Program-made: the position numbers and the translations under genes | Source: Corynebacterium accolens | GTDB lineage: Bacteria > Actinomycetota > Actinomycetes > Mycobacteriales > Mycobacteriaceae | Direction: 5' to 3' | Length of the DNA: 9,733 nucleotides | NCBI RefSeq assembly: GCF_030515985.1 | Contig: NZ_CP100376.1 | Span: 2,140,722 to 2,150,454, forward strand | Notes under the pieces: generated by a model | What the model was told of the DNA's origin: nothing | The model's input: only the letters and a program-made list of their open reading frames with translations | The model's database searches: none | Part shown: one piece after another, positions 1-5,166 of the stretch | Layout: each line of letters opens with the position of its first letter | How positions within the stretch are numbered: position 1 is the first letter of the stretch

Positions 1-217
1 GGACCGCATCGAGGTCACTCTCATGGGCGTAAACATCGGCGATATCTATGGCGAGGATGCCGTCTTTGCCCCGGATATCCCCGATACGTTTGGCTTGGCC
101 TACAGCACGGATTGGCTCACCTCTGACAAAGGGCATTTAGAGCTTCCCGAGCAGCCGGCCAGCGAGCTACCCATGAAGTACCGCTTTTTAACTTACGATA
201 GAAAGGACGCAGCCTAA
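1..217 (+). CDS. folA: Dihydrofolate reductase, C-terminal part (gene starts upstream of window)
   Basis: Only the last ~71 residues are present, read in frame from base 2 to TAA at 215-217. Dihydrofolate reductase makes tetrahydrofolate from dihydrofolate with NADPH in the cytoplasm and feeds thymidylate synthesis. The fragment starts DRIEVTLMGVNIGDIYGEDA and ends in a short strand, MKYRFLTYDR. These match from memory the C-terminal beta strands of actinobacterial DHFR (Mycobacterium tuberculosis ends in YRLYSYHRS), including the acidic stretch followed by a conserved Pro and Trp. In corynebacteria folA lies next to thyA and directly before the mycoredoxin gene, as here. The stop codon overlaps the mrx1 ATG by one base, so the two are probably translationally coupled. 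The active-site half is outside the window, so activity cannot be judged. The call rests on the C-terminal pattern plus gene context. Confidence 0.8.
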   Translation, partial: DRIEVTLMGVNIGDIYGEDAVFAPDIPDTFGLAYSTDWLTSDKGHLELPEQPASELPMKYRFLTYDRKDAA

Positions 218-498
218 TGACTGTACAAGCACCCAAAACCAATGCCGATGTCACCATCTTCTACGCCGACTGGTGTCCATTTTGTGCCAAGCTCATTAAG
301 AACTTGGACCGCACCGAAACCCCATACGAGCTCGTGGACGTAGAAGGCGATAACGCCGACGACATCAACGAGTGGATCAAGTCCGTCAACGACGGCAACC
401 GCATTATCCCCACCGTCTTGTACTCCGACGGCACCCACGAGACCAACCCGCCTGCATCCTCCGTGCGCAATAAGCAGGAAGAACTGGCAGGCGCCTAA
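217..498 (+). CDS. mrx1: Mycoredoxin 1 (glutaredoxin-like, CPFC)
   Basis: A 93-aa thioredoxin-fold protein. Mycoredoxins reduce mycothiol mixed disulfides on proteins, taking electrons from mycothiol and mycothione reductase in the cytosol. The sequence shows an N-terminal strand and the redox motif W19-C20-P21-F22-C23. Further on are a cis-proline segment IIPTVLY at about residues 64-70 and a TNPP segment near residues 76-79, which match the GNRTVPTV and LTNPS blocks I recall for M. tuberculosis Mrx1. Mrx1 proteins usually carry CxYC, so Phe at the third position is a mild variation also seen in glutaredoxins. The length is typical of the family. The start at 217 is supported by AAGGA at 203-207, nine bases upstream, and by the one-base overlap with folA. 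It is probably cotranscribed with folA. A plain glutaredoxin/NrdH-like function is the alternative. Confidence 0.88.
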   Translation: MTVQAPKTNADVTIFYADWCPFCAKLIKNLDRTETPYELVDVEGDNADDINEWIKSVNDGNRIIPTVLYSDGTHETNPPASSVRNKQEELAGA

Positions 499-509
499 AC
501 CTCATAGCT

Positions 510-573
510 AAGGCTGCGAGCCCGACCCGGGCTACTCGCCCACCCACACAAACGGCCGCGCACGCAGCCTTTT
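510..573 (+). terminator. Nested stem-loop terminator after mrx1
   Basis: AAGGCTGCG (510-518) pairs perfectly with CGCAGCCTT (563-571), which runs into TTTT. Inside lies a second perfect hairpin, AGCCCG (519-524)/CGGGCT (528-533). The outer stem followed by a T run, 12 bases past the mrx1 stop, fits an intrinsic terminator for the folA-mrx1 unit. The ~44-nt span enclosed by the outer stem is unusually long for a simple terminator. Confidence 0.6.
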
Positions 574-591
574 GGGGCGCACTCGCGCCCC
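574..591. repeat. Perfect 7-bp hairpin GGGGCGC/GCGCCCC
   Basis: GGGGCGC (574-580), loop ACTC (581-584), GCGCCCC (585-591). It sits between the mrx1 terminator stem and the tRNA promoter. There is no T run after it on the plus strand. It may reinforce termination or keep readthrough away from the tRNA promoter. Confidence 0.5.
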
Positions 592-596
592 ACTGC

Positions 597-602
597 TATG
601 AT
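597..602 (+). promoter_or_regulatory. Probable -10 box of the tRNA-Arg promoter
   Basis: TATGAT at 597-602 is a good -10 hexamer 27 bases before the mature tRNA 5' end, leaving a leader of about 20 nt. The leader contains a small hairpin, GTTGC (610-614)/GCAAC (619-623). No convincing -35 is visible because that position falls in the preceding GC-rich hairpin. Confidence 0.45.
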
Positions 603-629
603 GATCCGAGTTGCATACGCAACATCCCC

Positions 630-702
630 GCCCCAGTAGCTCAGGGGATAGAGCACGGCTCTCCTAAAGCCGGTGTCGGAAGTTCGAATCTTCTCTGGGG
701 CA
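630..702 (+). tRNA. tRNA-Arg (anticodon CCU)
   Basis: The full cloverleaf can be drawn. The acceptor stem is GCCCCAG (630-636) with CTGGGGC (695-701), all seven pairs intact. The D stem is GCTC (639-642)/GAGC (651-654). The anticodon stem is CGGCT (656-660)/AGCCG (668-672) around loop CTCCTAA (661-667) with anticodon CCT. The T stem is GGAAG (678-682)/CTTCT (690-694) with one G-T pair, around TTCGAAT. It decodes AGG, a rare arginine codon in high-GC actinobacteria. The discriminator base is A702, and the next bases (CGA) show that CCA is not encoded. DNA downstream has lower GC and is accessory in character, as expected beside a tRNA used as an integration site. Confidence 0.97.
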
Positions 703-835
703 CGAAGCGATCTGCTTTAAGGTAACCAACACTATTGGTATCGACTCTTTAAACCATGGTGTCAGGCCGGTCTGCACCCCGCCGGGGTAGACAATTTGCT
801 TCAATGCGTGGTCCCAATTTTGGAGAAATGACCCT
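703..835. other. tRNA-phosphatase intergenic region with small inverted repeats
   Basis: No gene is seen. The stretch holds ACCAA (725-729)/TTGGT (735-739), the 8-bp palindrome ACCATGGT (753-760) and the hairpin ACCCC (776-780)/GGGGT (784-788). It must carry the promoter of the phosphatase operon, but I see no confident -35/-10 pair; GACAAT at 790-795 is a weak -10 candidate. GGAGA at 822-826 is the ribosome binding site for the gene at 836. Confidence 0.4.
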
Positions 836-1633
836 ATGAGTACATCCTTTCCCAGTGTGGAAATCACCGCGCATTCCCAAAAAGGAAATAGCCATGCAAC
901 AAACGAAGATTCGTGGGGTAGCTATAAAAATTTAGTTTGGGTCATCGATGGAGCTTCGAATCCCAAAACCATCTCTGACGAGGTCGTTAGCTTTGTCAAT
1001 GCTCTCAATACCCAACTCAAAAATTGTGCCGCTAACAATCCTCATGCTTCTTTAGCTACCATCCTCGCAGCATCCATCTCTGCGACAGCACAGACTGAAA
1101 ACGTTCGTGCAAGTGCGACCGTAGCGCTGTGCCGATTCAATGAAAAAGATTTCGATTACCTCGTCCTTGGCGATGCTGGAATCGTTTTTGCGGATGCAGA
1201 TTCTGACATCAAATTGCTCCAAGACACGCGCCTACAAGAATGCGCCGTTGTGGAACGGCAACGATACCGTGAGCTTTTAAAAGCAGGCTCTGCCCAAGGT
1301 GAAATTGAAAAGGCTCATCTCGCTCTTGTTGAAGCCGAGTCTAAGCTGCGCAACACCACAGGAGGGTTCTGGGTAGCCGAAACGGAACCAAATGCGGCAT
1401 GTCATGCTCTACAGGGACGCATCAAGAATGCCCAGTACCCAGTCATTCTAGGAACCGACGGGTTTATAGGGCTCGCTAAACCATCCGTACTTTTTTCACA
1501 GGCCCGTCAAGCTGAGGGTCTCCCATATAAGCTTGCAGAAATGACTGAAGCATTACTCCCACAATCTGGGAAAATTGATGATGCTACCGTAATCACAGTA
1601 AATCTTCCGACCACGTATGACCGAGTGAAATGA
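836..1633 (+). CDS. PP2C-family Ser/Thr protein phosphatase
   Basis: A 265-aa soluble protein with the metal-dependent PPM/PP2C signature in order: NEDSW (23-27), VWVIDGASN (34-42), SATVALCRF (93-101), LGDAG (111-115), TDGF (207-210) and DDAT (248-251). The acidic residues expected to hold the two metal ions (D38, D208, D249, with E24/D25) are all present, so it should be catalytically active on phospho-Ser/Thr. This is a minimal PP2C domain without transmembrane or sensor regions. Residues ~125-185 form a charged helical insert ending in GGFWVAETEPNA, a pattern I associate with an actinobacterial PP2C-like subgroup rather than with PstP. No kinase gene is adjacent. The start is supported by GGAGA nine bases upstream. 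The stop overlaps the next start (ATGA), so the two proteins are probably made together. GC is low for the window (hand count ~43% in 841-960), suggesting acquired DNA. The substrate is unknown. Confidence 0.85.
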   Translation: MSTSFPSVEITAHSQKGNSHATNEDSWGSYKNLVWVIDGASNPKTISDEVVSFVNALNTQLKNCAANNPHASLATILAASISATAQTENVRASATVALCRFNEKDFDYLVLGDAGIVFADADSDIKLLQDTRLQECAVVERQRYRELLKAGSAQGEIEKAHLALVEAESKLRNTTGGFWVAETEPNAACHALQGRIKNAQYPVILGTDGFIGLAKPSVLFSQARQAEGLPYKLAEMTEALLPQSGKIDDATVITVNLPTTYDRVK

Positions 1634-2415
1634 TTGGATTCGCGACAGCTAACGTTGCTCTAACTTGGTTATCCCACTTTATTGCGCTTTCCTCAATTGC
1701 TACCGCGGGTTATCAGTGGCTCACGCGTTTTAGTTCTCGCAAGAGGGTGCAGAAGTTCTTCGGCGCCTCCAATATCACGATCGTCATTCCCATGCGGCTC
1801 TTGGAAAAGCGGAGGGTTATTGCGGAGCCTGATTTTGTAGCAGCTTCCCTTCTGGCAGAGTTTTTGAAAGCGGCAAAGATGGATGTGACATTCGATTACG
1901 TCAATCCAGACGGCTCCATCGATCTGTCCACCGAAGGATTGGTCGTTATCTGCGGACCCAAAAATTCTTCCCTAGTCGCGAAAGCAATGGACCACGATCC
2001 TTCCCTTCGCTTTCACGAAAGCGAAGGACATTGGAAGATCAGCGAAAGGCAAGGCTCCCAGGAGTTCCAGTCACTACTTGACCACGGTGAAACGGAAAGC
2101 GACACGGCGTATGTAGCACGTGCGCCACGGCGGCCAGGTTCCCGGCAAACATTTGTGTCAATCGCGGGTATCCATGCGCAAGGATCAGCAATCGCGGTTG
2201 CACACCTGACGGATAAACACAAATTCAAAAAGCTAGCCCAAAACGTTGGCGGAGACCTATTTTCGATGGTCGTTTCCGGGGATTTCTCCGATGAACCGTT
2301 GCGACCTAACGAAACCCATCAACTAGCGCTGTATACGCACGGGCCTCCTCAGGTGCATGCACCAACTGGGATAATTTCAACGAAAAGCTCGGCTCAGGGG
2401 CCCGAAAATGAGTAA
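1630..2415 (+). CDS. Membrane-anchored protein with unrecognised Rossmann-like domain, coupled to PP2C
   Basis: I do not recognise this 261-aa protein with certainty. Residues ~7-29 form one hydrophobic segment followed by the basic patch RFSSRKRVQK, so the N-terminus is probably a membrane anchor with the rest in the cytosol. The soluble part alternates predicted strands and helices. Two blocks look conserved: LVVICGPKNSSLVAKAM at about 103-119, and FVSIAGIHAQGSAIAVAHL at about 176-194. Both are strand-glycine loop-helix units suggestive of nucleotide or small-ligand binding. Between them lies DTAYVARAPRRPGS, and the C-terminal ~40 residues look disordered. The start overlaps the phosphatase stop as ATGA, so it is a partner of that enzyme. 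I infer a sensor or effector whose state is set by phosphorylation; this is not shown by the sequence. GC in 1801-1920 is ~48% by hand count, below the Type ISP gene. Confidence 0.75.
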   Translation: MIGFATANVALTWLSHFIALSSIATAGYQWLTRFSSRKRVQKFFGASNITIVIPMRLLEKRRVIAEPDFVAASLLAEFLKAAKMDVTFDYVNPDGSIDLSTEGLVVICGPKNSSLVAKAMDHDPSLRFHESEGHWKISERQGSQEFQSLLDHGETESDTAYVARAPRRPGSRQTFVSIAGIHAQGSAIAVAHLTDKHKFKKLAQNVGGDLFSMVVSGDFSDEPLRPNETHQLALYTHGPPQVHAPTGIISTKSSAQGPENE

Positions 2416-2509
2416 TGATGACTGCTTGGCCCCACGATCAATCAAGGGCGCTGCACCAGAAGAAGCCGGGATGACAAACGCACCCCTCGTCGGCCTATTC
2501 TTGAGCTAA
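2408..2509 (+). CDS. Possible 33-aa ORF, perhaps the start of a lost third operon gene
   Basis: ATG at 2408 overlaps the end of the preceding gene by eight bases and reads 33 codons to TAA at 2507-2509. The product begins MSNDDCLAPRSIKGAAPEEA. The tight overlap mimics the operon's other junction, so it could be a real small gene or the beginning of a third gene whose remainder has been deleted. It has no recognisable domain and no strong ribosome binding site. The next promoter (-35 at 2501) overlaps its end. It may well be chance. Confidence 0.25.
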   Translation: MSNDDCLAPRSIKGAAPEEAGMTNAPLVGLFLS

Positions 2510-2528
2510 TTCAGAACTAAGCTAAAAT
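2501..2528 (+). promoter_or_regulatory. Promoter of the small exported-protein gene
   Basis: TTGAGC (2501-2506) and TAAAAT (2523-2528) are separated by 16 bases, a good sigma-A-type match. The predicted transcript start near 2535 leaves a ~75-nt leader before ATG 2609. Confidence 0.65.
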
Positions 2529-2608
2529 TACCACCGTTAATTTTGCAGGTTGGCGGGTGTTTTGCACCACGCTCACACACACCATACGCCGTACAGAAAG
2601 GTACTCAG

Positions 2609-2938
2609 ATGATTACCACTATTCTTGCTGGGCTATTGGCTGCAGGCACTGGTTTAACCGGACCCAGCACTCCAACCACAGAAGCTTCCCCTGCAGCCCA
2701 ACACCAAGGACATGCGTCCACGGCTACTCCTGACCGCGATACTTCTGACGTGCAGGCGCTTATCGATGATGCCCAAGACCAAGCCGGCTACGAGTTCATT
2801 ACTGTGCGCTACGAAGGAGAATTCGCGCATATCGCTTTGGATCCCGAAACCTACAATCCGGATAGCGATAGGGCGACATTTGAAGCAGTGTCCCAGTTGC
2901 TCACTGAGAAGGGTTATGAGGTCACTGCAGTTCTCTAA
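2609..2938 (+). CDS. Small probably exported protein of unknown function
   Basis: A 109-aa protein I do not recognise. Residues 1-18 (MITTILAGLLAAGTGLTG) are hydrophobic and could act as a signal peptide or N-terminal anchor, although the usual basic residues before the hydrophobic core are missing. A Pro/Thr/Ser/Ala/Gln-rich, low-complexity linker follows at ~19-48. A compact acidic domain makes up ~49-109, with predicted strands ITVRYEGEFAHIAL and a final YEVTAVL. There is no lipobox cysteine. ATG 2609 was chosen because AGAAAGG at 2595-2601 sits seven bases upstream; a TTG-initiated extension to 2543 is possible but has no ribosome binding site. It has its own promoter and terminator, so it is a single-gene unit. 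The linker plus small domain suggests a cell-envelope or secreted protein, by inference only. Confidence 0.7.
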   Translation: MITTILAGLLAAGTGLTGPSTPTTEASPAAQHQGHASTATPDRDTSDVQALIDDAQDQAGYEFITVRYEGEFAHIALDPETYNPDSDRATFEAVSQLLTEKGYEVTAVL

Positions 2939-2954
2939 ACCGTAAGCCCTTACT

Positions 2955-2973
2955 GCCCCGCAGGGGCTTTATT
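2955..2973 (+). terminator. Intrinsic terminator after the small exported-protein gene
   Basis: GCCCC (2955-2959), loop GCA, GGGGC (2963-2967), followed by TTTATT (2968-2973). An alternative longer pairing uses AAGCCC (2944-2949) with GGGCTT (2964-2969). It lies 16 bases after the stop codon. Confidence 0.7.
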
Positions 2974-2978
2974 GGGGT

Positions 2979-3099
2979 TGCCCGCAAATCGTGGACACGT
3001 AGTAGAGCTACCTAGCGGTTAGGCAGCGATTTTTTCTTCGTTTCTGGTTTGGGTGATGTGATTTTCGAAATCGACAGGGCGGACCATCCCAAGGGCGGA
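2979..3099 (-). mobile_element. Remnant of an IS3-type insertion sequence (3' end only)
   Basis: Read on the minus strand, this stretch has the last codons of an IS3-type transposase (stop at 3019-3021). About 20 bases of non-coding DNA follow, then a terminal-repeat-like end, TGTCCACGATTTGCGGGCA, finishing at 2979 with the CA expected at an IS end. No matching second end or full transposase is present within the window, so the rest was lost. The break lies near 3099, beyond which the transposase frame is not readable. Confidence 0.7.
3019..3099 (-). pseudogene. IS3-family transposase C-terminal fragment
   Basis: The minus-strand frame ending at TTA 3019-3021 gives SALGMVRPVDFENHITQTRN and then EEKIAA-stop. 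The block SALGxxxPxxFE is the conserved C-terminal tail of IS3-family OrfB (DDE) transposases, normally preceded by an Arg-rich RRRH stretch. Here the RRRH is missing. A different frame just beyond the break (about 3099-3117) reads LELFAN, resembling the segment that normally precedes RRRH. This suggests a small deletion with frameshift on top of the larger loss. It cannot encode a working transposase. Confidence 0.7.
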
Positions 3100-3147
3100 T
3101 TAGCAAACAGCTCAAGCAACGTCAACGGTCCAAACGATAAGCGGGGG

Positions 3148-3204
3148 TAAAACCGGCTACCGGGCGGCTACCGCCACCCCGGTACCTGGTACCGCCTTAC
3201 CGGT
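3148..3204 (-). terminator. Hairpin cluster; likely terminator of the minus-strand transporter gene
   Basis: On the minus strand the order is GGTACC-A-GGTACC (3193-3181), GGCGG-TAG-CCGCC (3175-3163), then CCGG-TAG-CCGG (3163-3153) running into TTTTA (3152-3148). The last hairpin with its T run fits an intrinsic terminator ~20-75 bases after the transporter stop. The motif TACCG occurs four times on the plus strand (3158, 3169, 3190, 3198), so the cluster may also be a short degenerate repeat. Confidence 0.5.
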
Positions 3205-3222
3205 CCCTAAAACAAGCCCGCG

Positions 3223-3954
3223 TCAGCTGAGCATCGCGACACCGTAGACCATGGCGCGGAAGTGCCATTGGTCGCCGGCGAGTAGTTGTGCTGCCGCGGT
3301 GGATTGGCCGACAAGACCCAGTGGGATCCAGGTGGTGGCAACCAAGCTGGTGGGAACCGTGGAAAAGACTCGCCGATAAACGAGGACGAACATGGGCAGT
3401 CCTGTGACCAAAGCCAGGAAAAAGCAGAACACGCCAATACCGTGGACAATCGAACCCCACTCGCCTGCTTGCGGTGCCAGCTGCGCCGAGGAAGTTGCAG
3501 TAACCATGGGCGCTACTAGTGGCAGTCCCCAGGTAAAGGCCGGAGAGTCGGGGCGTTTGAGGACAAGGAACTTTAGATACTTTATACAGGTAATTACGCT
3601 TAAAACGCCTCCTATTGCCCAACACACTGTGTGGATCAGCCAGGCATCCAAGATGAGAGAGTAGGCACTACCCAAAGCTAGGATGCCCATGGAGACCATG
3701 CCCCACGCAGGCATGGCTTTGGCGTTAAACCCTGGCTTACGGTACTTAATGAAACTTATTGAGAGCGCTAGGGCGACAAGCGTTGCGACGCTGAGCATGA
3801 TTTCTGCGGGAAGGTGGCCCAGGGTTGGGCTCAGGTGAGCATCGATGAGAGACGAGGAGATTCCGAGCCCCATTACCGCTCCGGCCCAGCCAGGACCCAG
3901 CGGAGGAAGTTCTATCTCATTGCGAACCTTTAACATATTTTTCAGGTTAGGCAC
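3223..3954 (-). CDS. TDT/TehA-family (SLAC1-like) transporter, probably C-terminally truncated
   Basis: A 243-aa polytopic membrane protein with about seven complete hydrophobic segments (roughly residues 23-42, 47-69, 80-101, 104-129, 139-159, 167-197, 200-225) and the start of an eighth. GPGWAGAVMGLGISSS near the N-terminus matches the conserved first helix of the TDT family, which includes TehA, Mae1 malate carriers and Ssu1 sulfite pumps. Family members usually have ten helices and 310-380 residues. This one ends at YGVAMLS in the middle of helix eight, and no continuation in another frame is readable. It is probably a decayed gene next to the IS remnant. The start is GTG at 3952-3954, with ATG at 3934-3936 as alternative; neither has a strong ribosome binding site. 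It is transcribed away from the LysR gene, its likely regulator. The substrate (organic acid, sulfite or other anion) cannot be told. Confidence 0.7.
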   Translation of the reverse strand: MPNLKNMLKVRNEIELPPLGPGWAGAVMGLGISSSLIDAHLSPTLGHLPAEIMLSVATLVALALSISFIKYRKPGFNAKAMPAWGMVSMGILALGSAYSLILDAWLIHTVCWAIGGVLSVITCIKYLKFLVLKRPDSPAFTWGLPLVAPMVTATSSAQLAPQAGEWGSIVHGIGVFCFFLALVTGLPMFVLVYRRVFSTVPTSLVATTWIPLGLVGQSTAAAQLLAGDQWHFRAMVYGVAMLS

Positions 3955-3961
3955 TGCTTGA

Positions 3962-3981
3962 TGTGCGCGGGAGAGCGCATA
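3962..3981. promoter_or_regulatory. Candidate LysR operator between the divergent genes
   Basis: TGTGCGC (3962-3968), six-base spacer, GCGCATA (3975-3981): an inverted repeat with one mismatch, in the 52-bp gap between the two divergent starts. LysR regulators usually bind such interrupted dyads and control the divergent gene as well as themselves. Confidence 0.45.
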
Positions 3982-3994
3982 ATCCGAACGGGGT

Positions 3995-4000
3995 TACAAT
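3995..4000 (+). promoter_or_regulatory. -10 box for leaderless lysR transcript
   Basis: TACAAT at 3995-4000 ends six bases before ATG 4007. Transcription would therefore begin at or next to the A of the start codon, giving a leaderless mRNA. No ribosome binding site precedes the ATG, which agrees. No clear -35 is seen at the proper distance. Confidence 0.6.
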
Positions 4001-4006
4001 AAATGA

Positions 4007-5011
4007 ATGTACCCCTCACGAGAAGATGGTAACGATGGATTCTCTCCCGTTCGACGCAGCTACGTTCCCGATGCTTTGACGGTTGATGCCGTCCTTGCTG
4101 TAGCTCGATATGGGGGTATGAACCAGGCTGCGAAACACCTGAATGTCTCCCAACAAACGGTTAGTACGCGCATCGCCAAGTTTGAAAAACGCCTCAATAA
4201 TCGCATTTTTTGGCGCGGAGCCGCGGGTAGTTCCGTCACAGAAGTAGGCAGCCAAGTCGTCCGTGTGCTCGAGGGGTTAGAAGGCGCCTTGAACGAATGC
4301 GCGCGTGGCCTCGAAACAGCCGTTGGGGTTGGGGCCACCGAGGATATTAACTTGGTGGTTTCTCATACTGTGGCCGAAGTGGACTACCCCCGCTGGGCCG
4401 CGGCCTACCAACGCGCTCACCCACACGCTTATCTGCACATGCGCCAGCTCAATAGTCGAGAGGCGCAGCGCCACGTGGTTCAAGGGCAGGCAGAATTAGC
4501 GATTGTTGAGGGCCACTGGGTGGCCCACGAACTGCACGAGCGTGTGGTCGGACACGATGAACTCGTGGTTGTTGTCCCCGCAGAACACCGCTGGGCAAAG
4601 CCACACAATCACAATCAGCCAGCGATCCCCTCAGCGTCAGCATCGGAAACGAGGGTAGCTCCAGTGACGAAGGAGGAGCTGCAATCCACGCCCTTGGTGC
4701 TGCGTGAACAGGGAAGCGGCACACGAGAGGTGGTGGCGGATATTCTGGGAATGCTCGCCCCGCCGGCAGGGGAGTTCGGGTCTCTGGGAGCTCAACGTAC
4801 TGCGATAGGCGCTCTGGGTGCGCCGGGGATTATCGCACGGCGAGCGGTGGAGCCACAGCTAGCCACAGGTGAATACGTAGAGGTTCCGGTGGTGGGAATC
4901 AGCTTTGACCGGCCGCTACGGGTGGTGTGGAGTGCGCAGAATCGCCTTTCTGATCCGGCCCAACAGTTTGTGCGCTTCCTTGTGGACTATGCGGGTGGGT
5001 GCGGAGACTAA
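4007..5011 (+). CDS. LysR-type transcriptional regulator
   Basis: A 334-aa protein. The winged helix-turn-helix spans about residues 24-83: LTVDAVLAVARYGGMNQAAK, then LNVSQQTVSTRIAKFEKRL, the classic LysR DNA-binding pattern. A linker helix follows to ~110, and then a periplasmic-binding-protein-like effector domain. That domain contains LVLREQGSGTREVV at about 228-241, a motif typical of the CbbR/CysL/YeiE branch, whose members sense metabolites such as sulfur compounds or sugar phosphates. An Asn/Ser/Ala-rich loop at ~199-220 looks like an insertion between the two subdomains. Twenty or so residues precede the HTH; this longer N-terminus is supported by the -10 box placed for a leaderless start at 4007. 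It is divergent from the TDT transporter gene and likely its activator and its own repressor. The effector is unknown. Confidence 0.9.
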   Translation: MYPSREDGNDGFSPVRRSYVPDALTVDAVLAVARYGGMNQAAKHLNVSQQTVSTRIAKFEKRLNNRIFWRGAAGSSVTEVGSQVVRVLEGLEGALNECARGLETAVGVGATEDINLVVSHTVAEVDYPRWAAAYQRAHPHAYLHMRQLNSREAQRHVVQGQAELAIVEGHWVAHELHERVVGHDELVVVVPAEHRWAKPHNHNQPAIPSASASETRVAPVTKEELQSTPLVLREQGSGTREVVADILGMLAPPAGEFGSLGAQRTAIGALGAPGIIARRAVEPQLATGEYVEVPVVGISFDRPLRVVWSAQNRLSDPAQQFVRFLVDYAGGCGD

Positions 5012-5166
5012 AACACCCAAAGATTCAAAATATATCCAGCTCTGCGTAATCAGTCTCCGTACACAAACGGGCTGAAGCACTTGAGCCAGTCATTTCATCG
5101 GGATACAGCTAGCGAAATGCAGCAATAGCGAAGGAAACCTGAAGCACCGTCAGGCATAATACTTCT
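5012..5166. promoter_or_regulatory. Type ISP promoter region with inverted repeat
   Basis: No gene is seen in this 155-base stretch. CATAAT at 5155-5160 ends six bases before ATG 5167, the same geometry as upstream of the LysR gene, so the mRNA is probably leaderless. Immediately upstream is a perfect inverted repeat, CCTGA (5138-5142)/TCAGG (5150-5154) with a 7-base spacer. It occupies the -35 to -10 interval, where a bound protein would block transcription. No clear terminator for the LysR gene is visible. Confidence 0.5.

Noticed and set aside
683..702. Search for a repeated tRNA 3' end (att site) further along the window
   Set aside because: I found no second copy of this segment by eye up to 9733, and no integrase gene, so no integrated element boundary is claimed.
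2543..2608. Upstream TTG-initiated extension of the small exported protein (would begin MQVGGCFAPR)
   Set aside because: It has no ribosome binding site and lies only a few bases after the predicted transcript start. ATG 2609 has AGAAAGG at the right distance and gives a plausible hydrophobic N-terminus.
3286..3664. Plus-strand and second minus-strand frames overlapping the transporter gene
   Set aside because: They are shadows of the transporter frame: compositionally odd products with no domain, while the minus-strand frame 3223-3954 gives clear membrane helices and the TDT motif.
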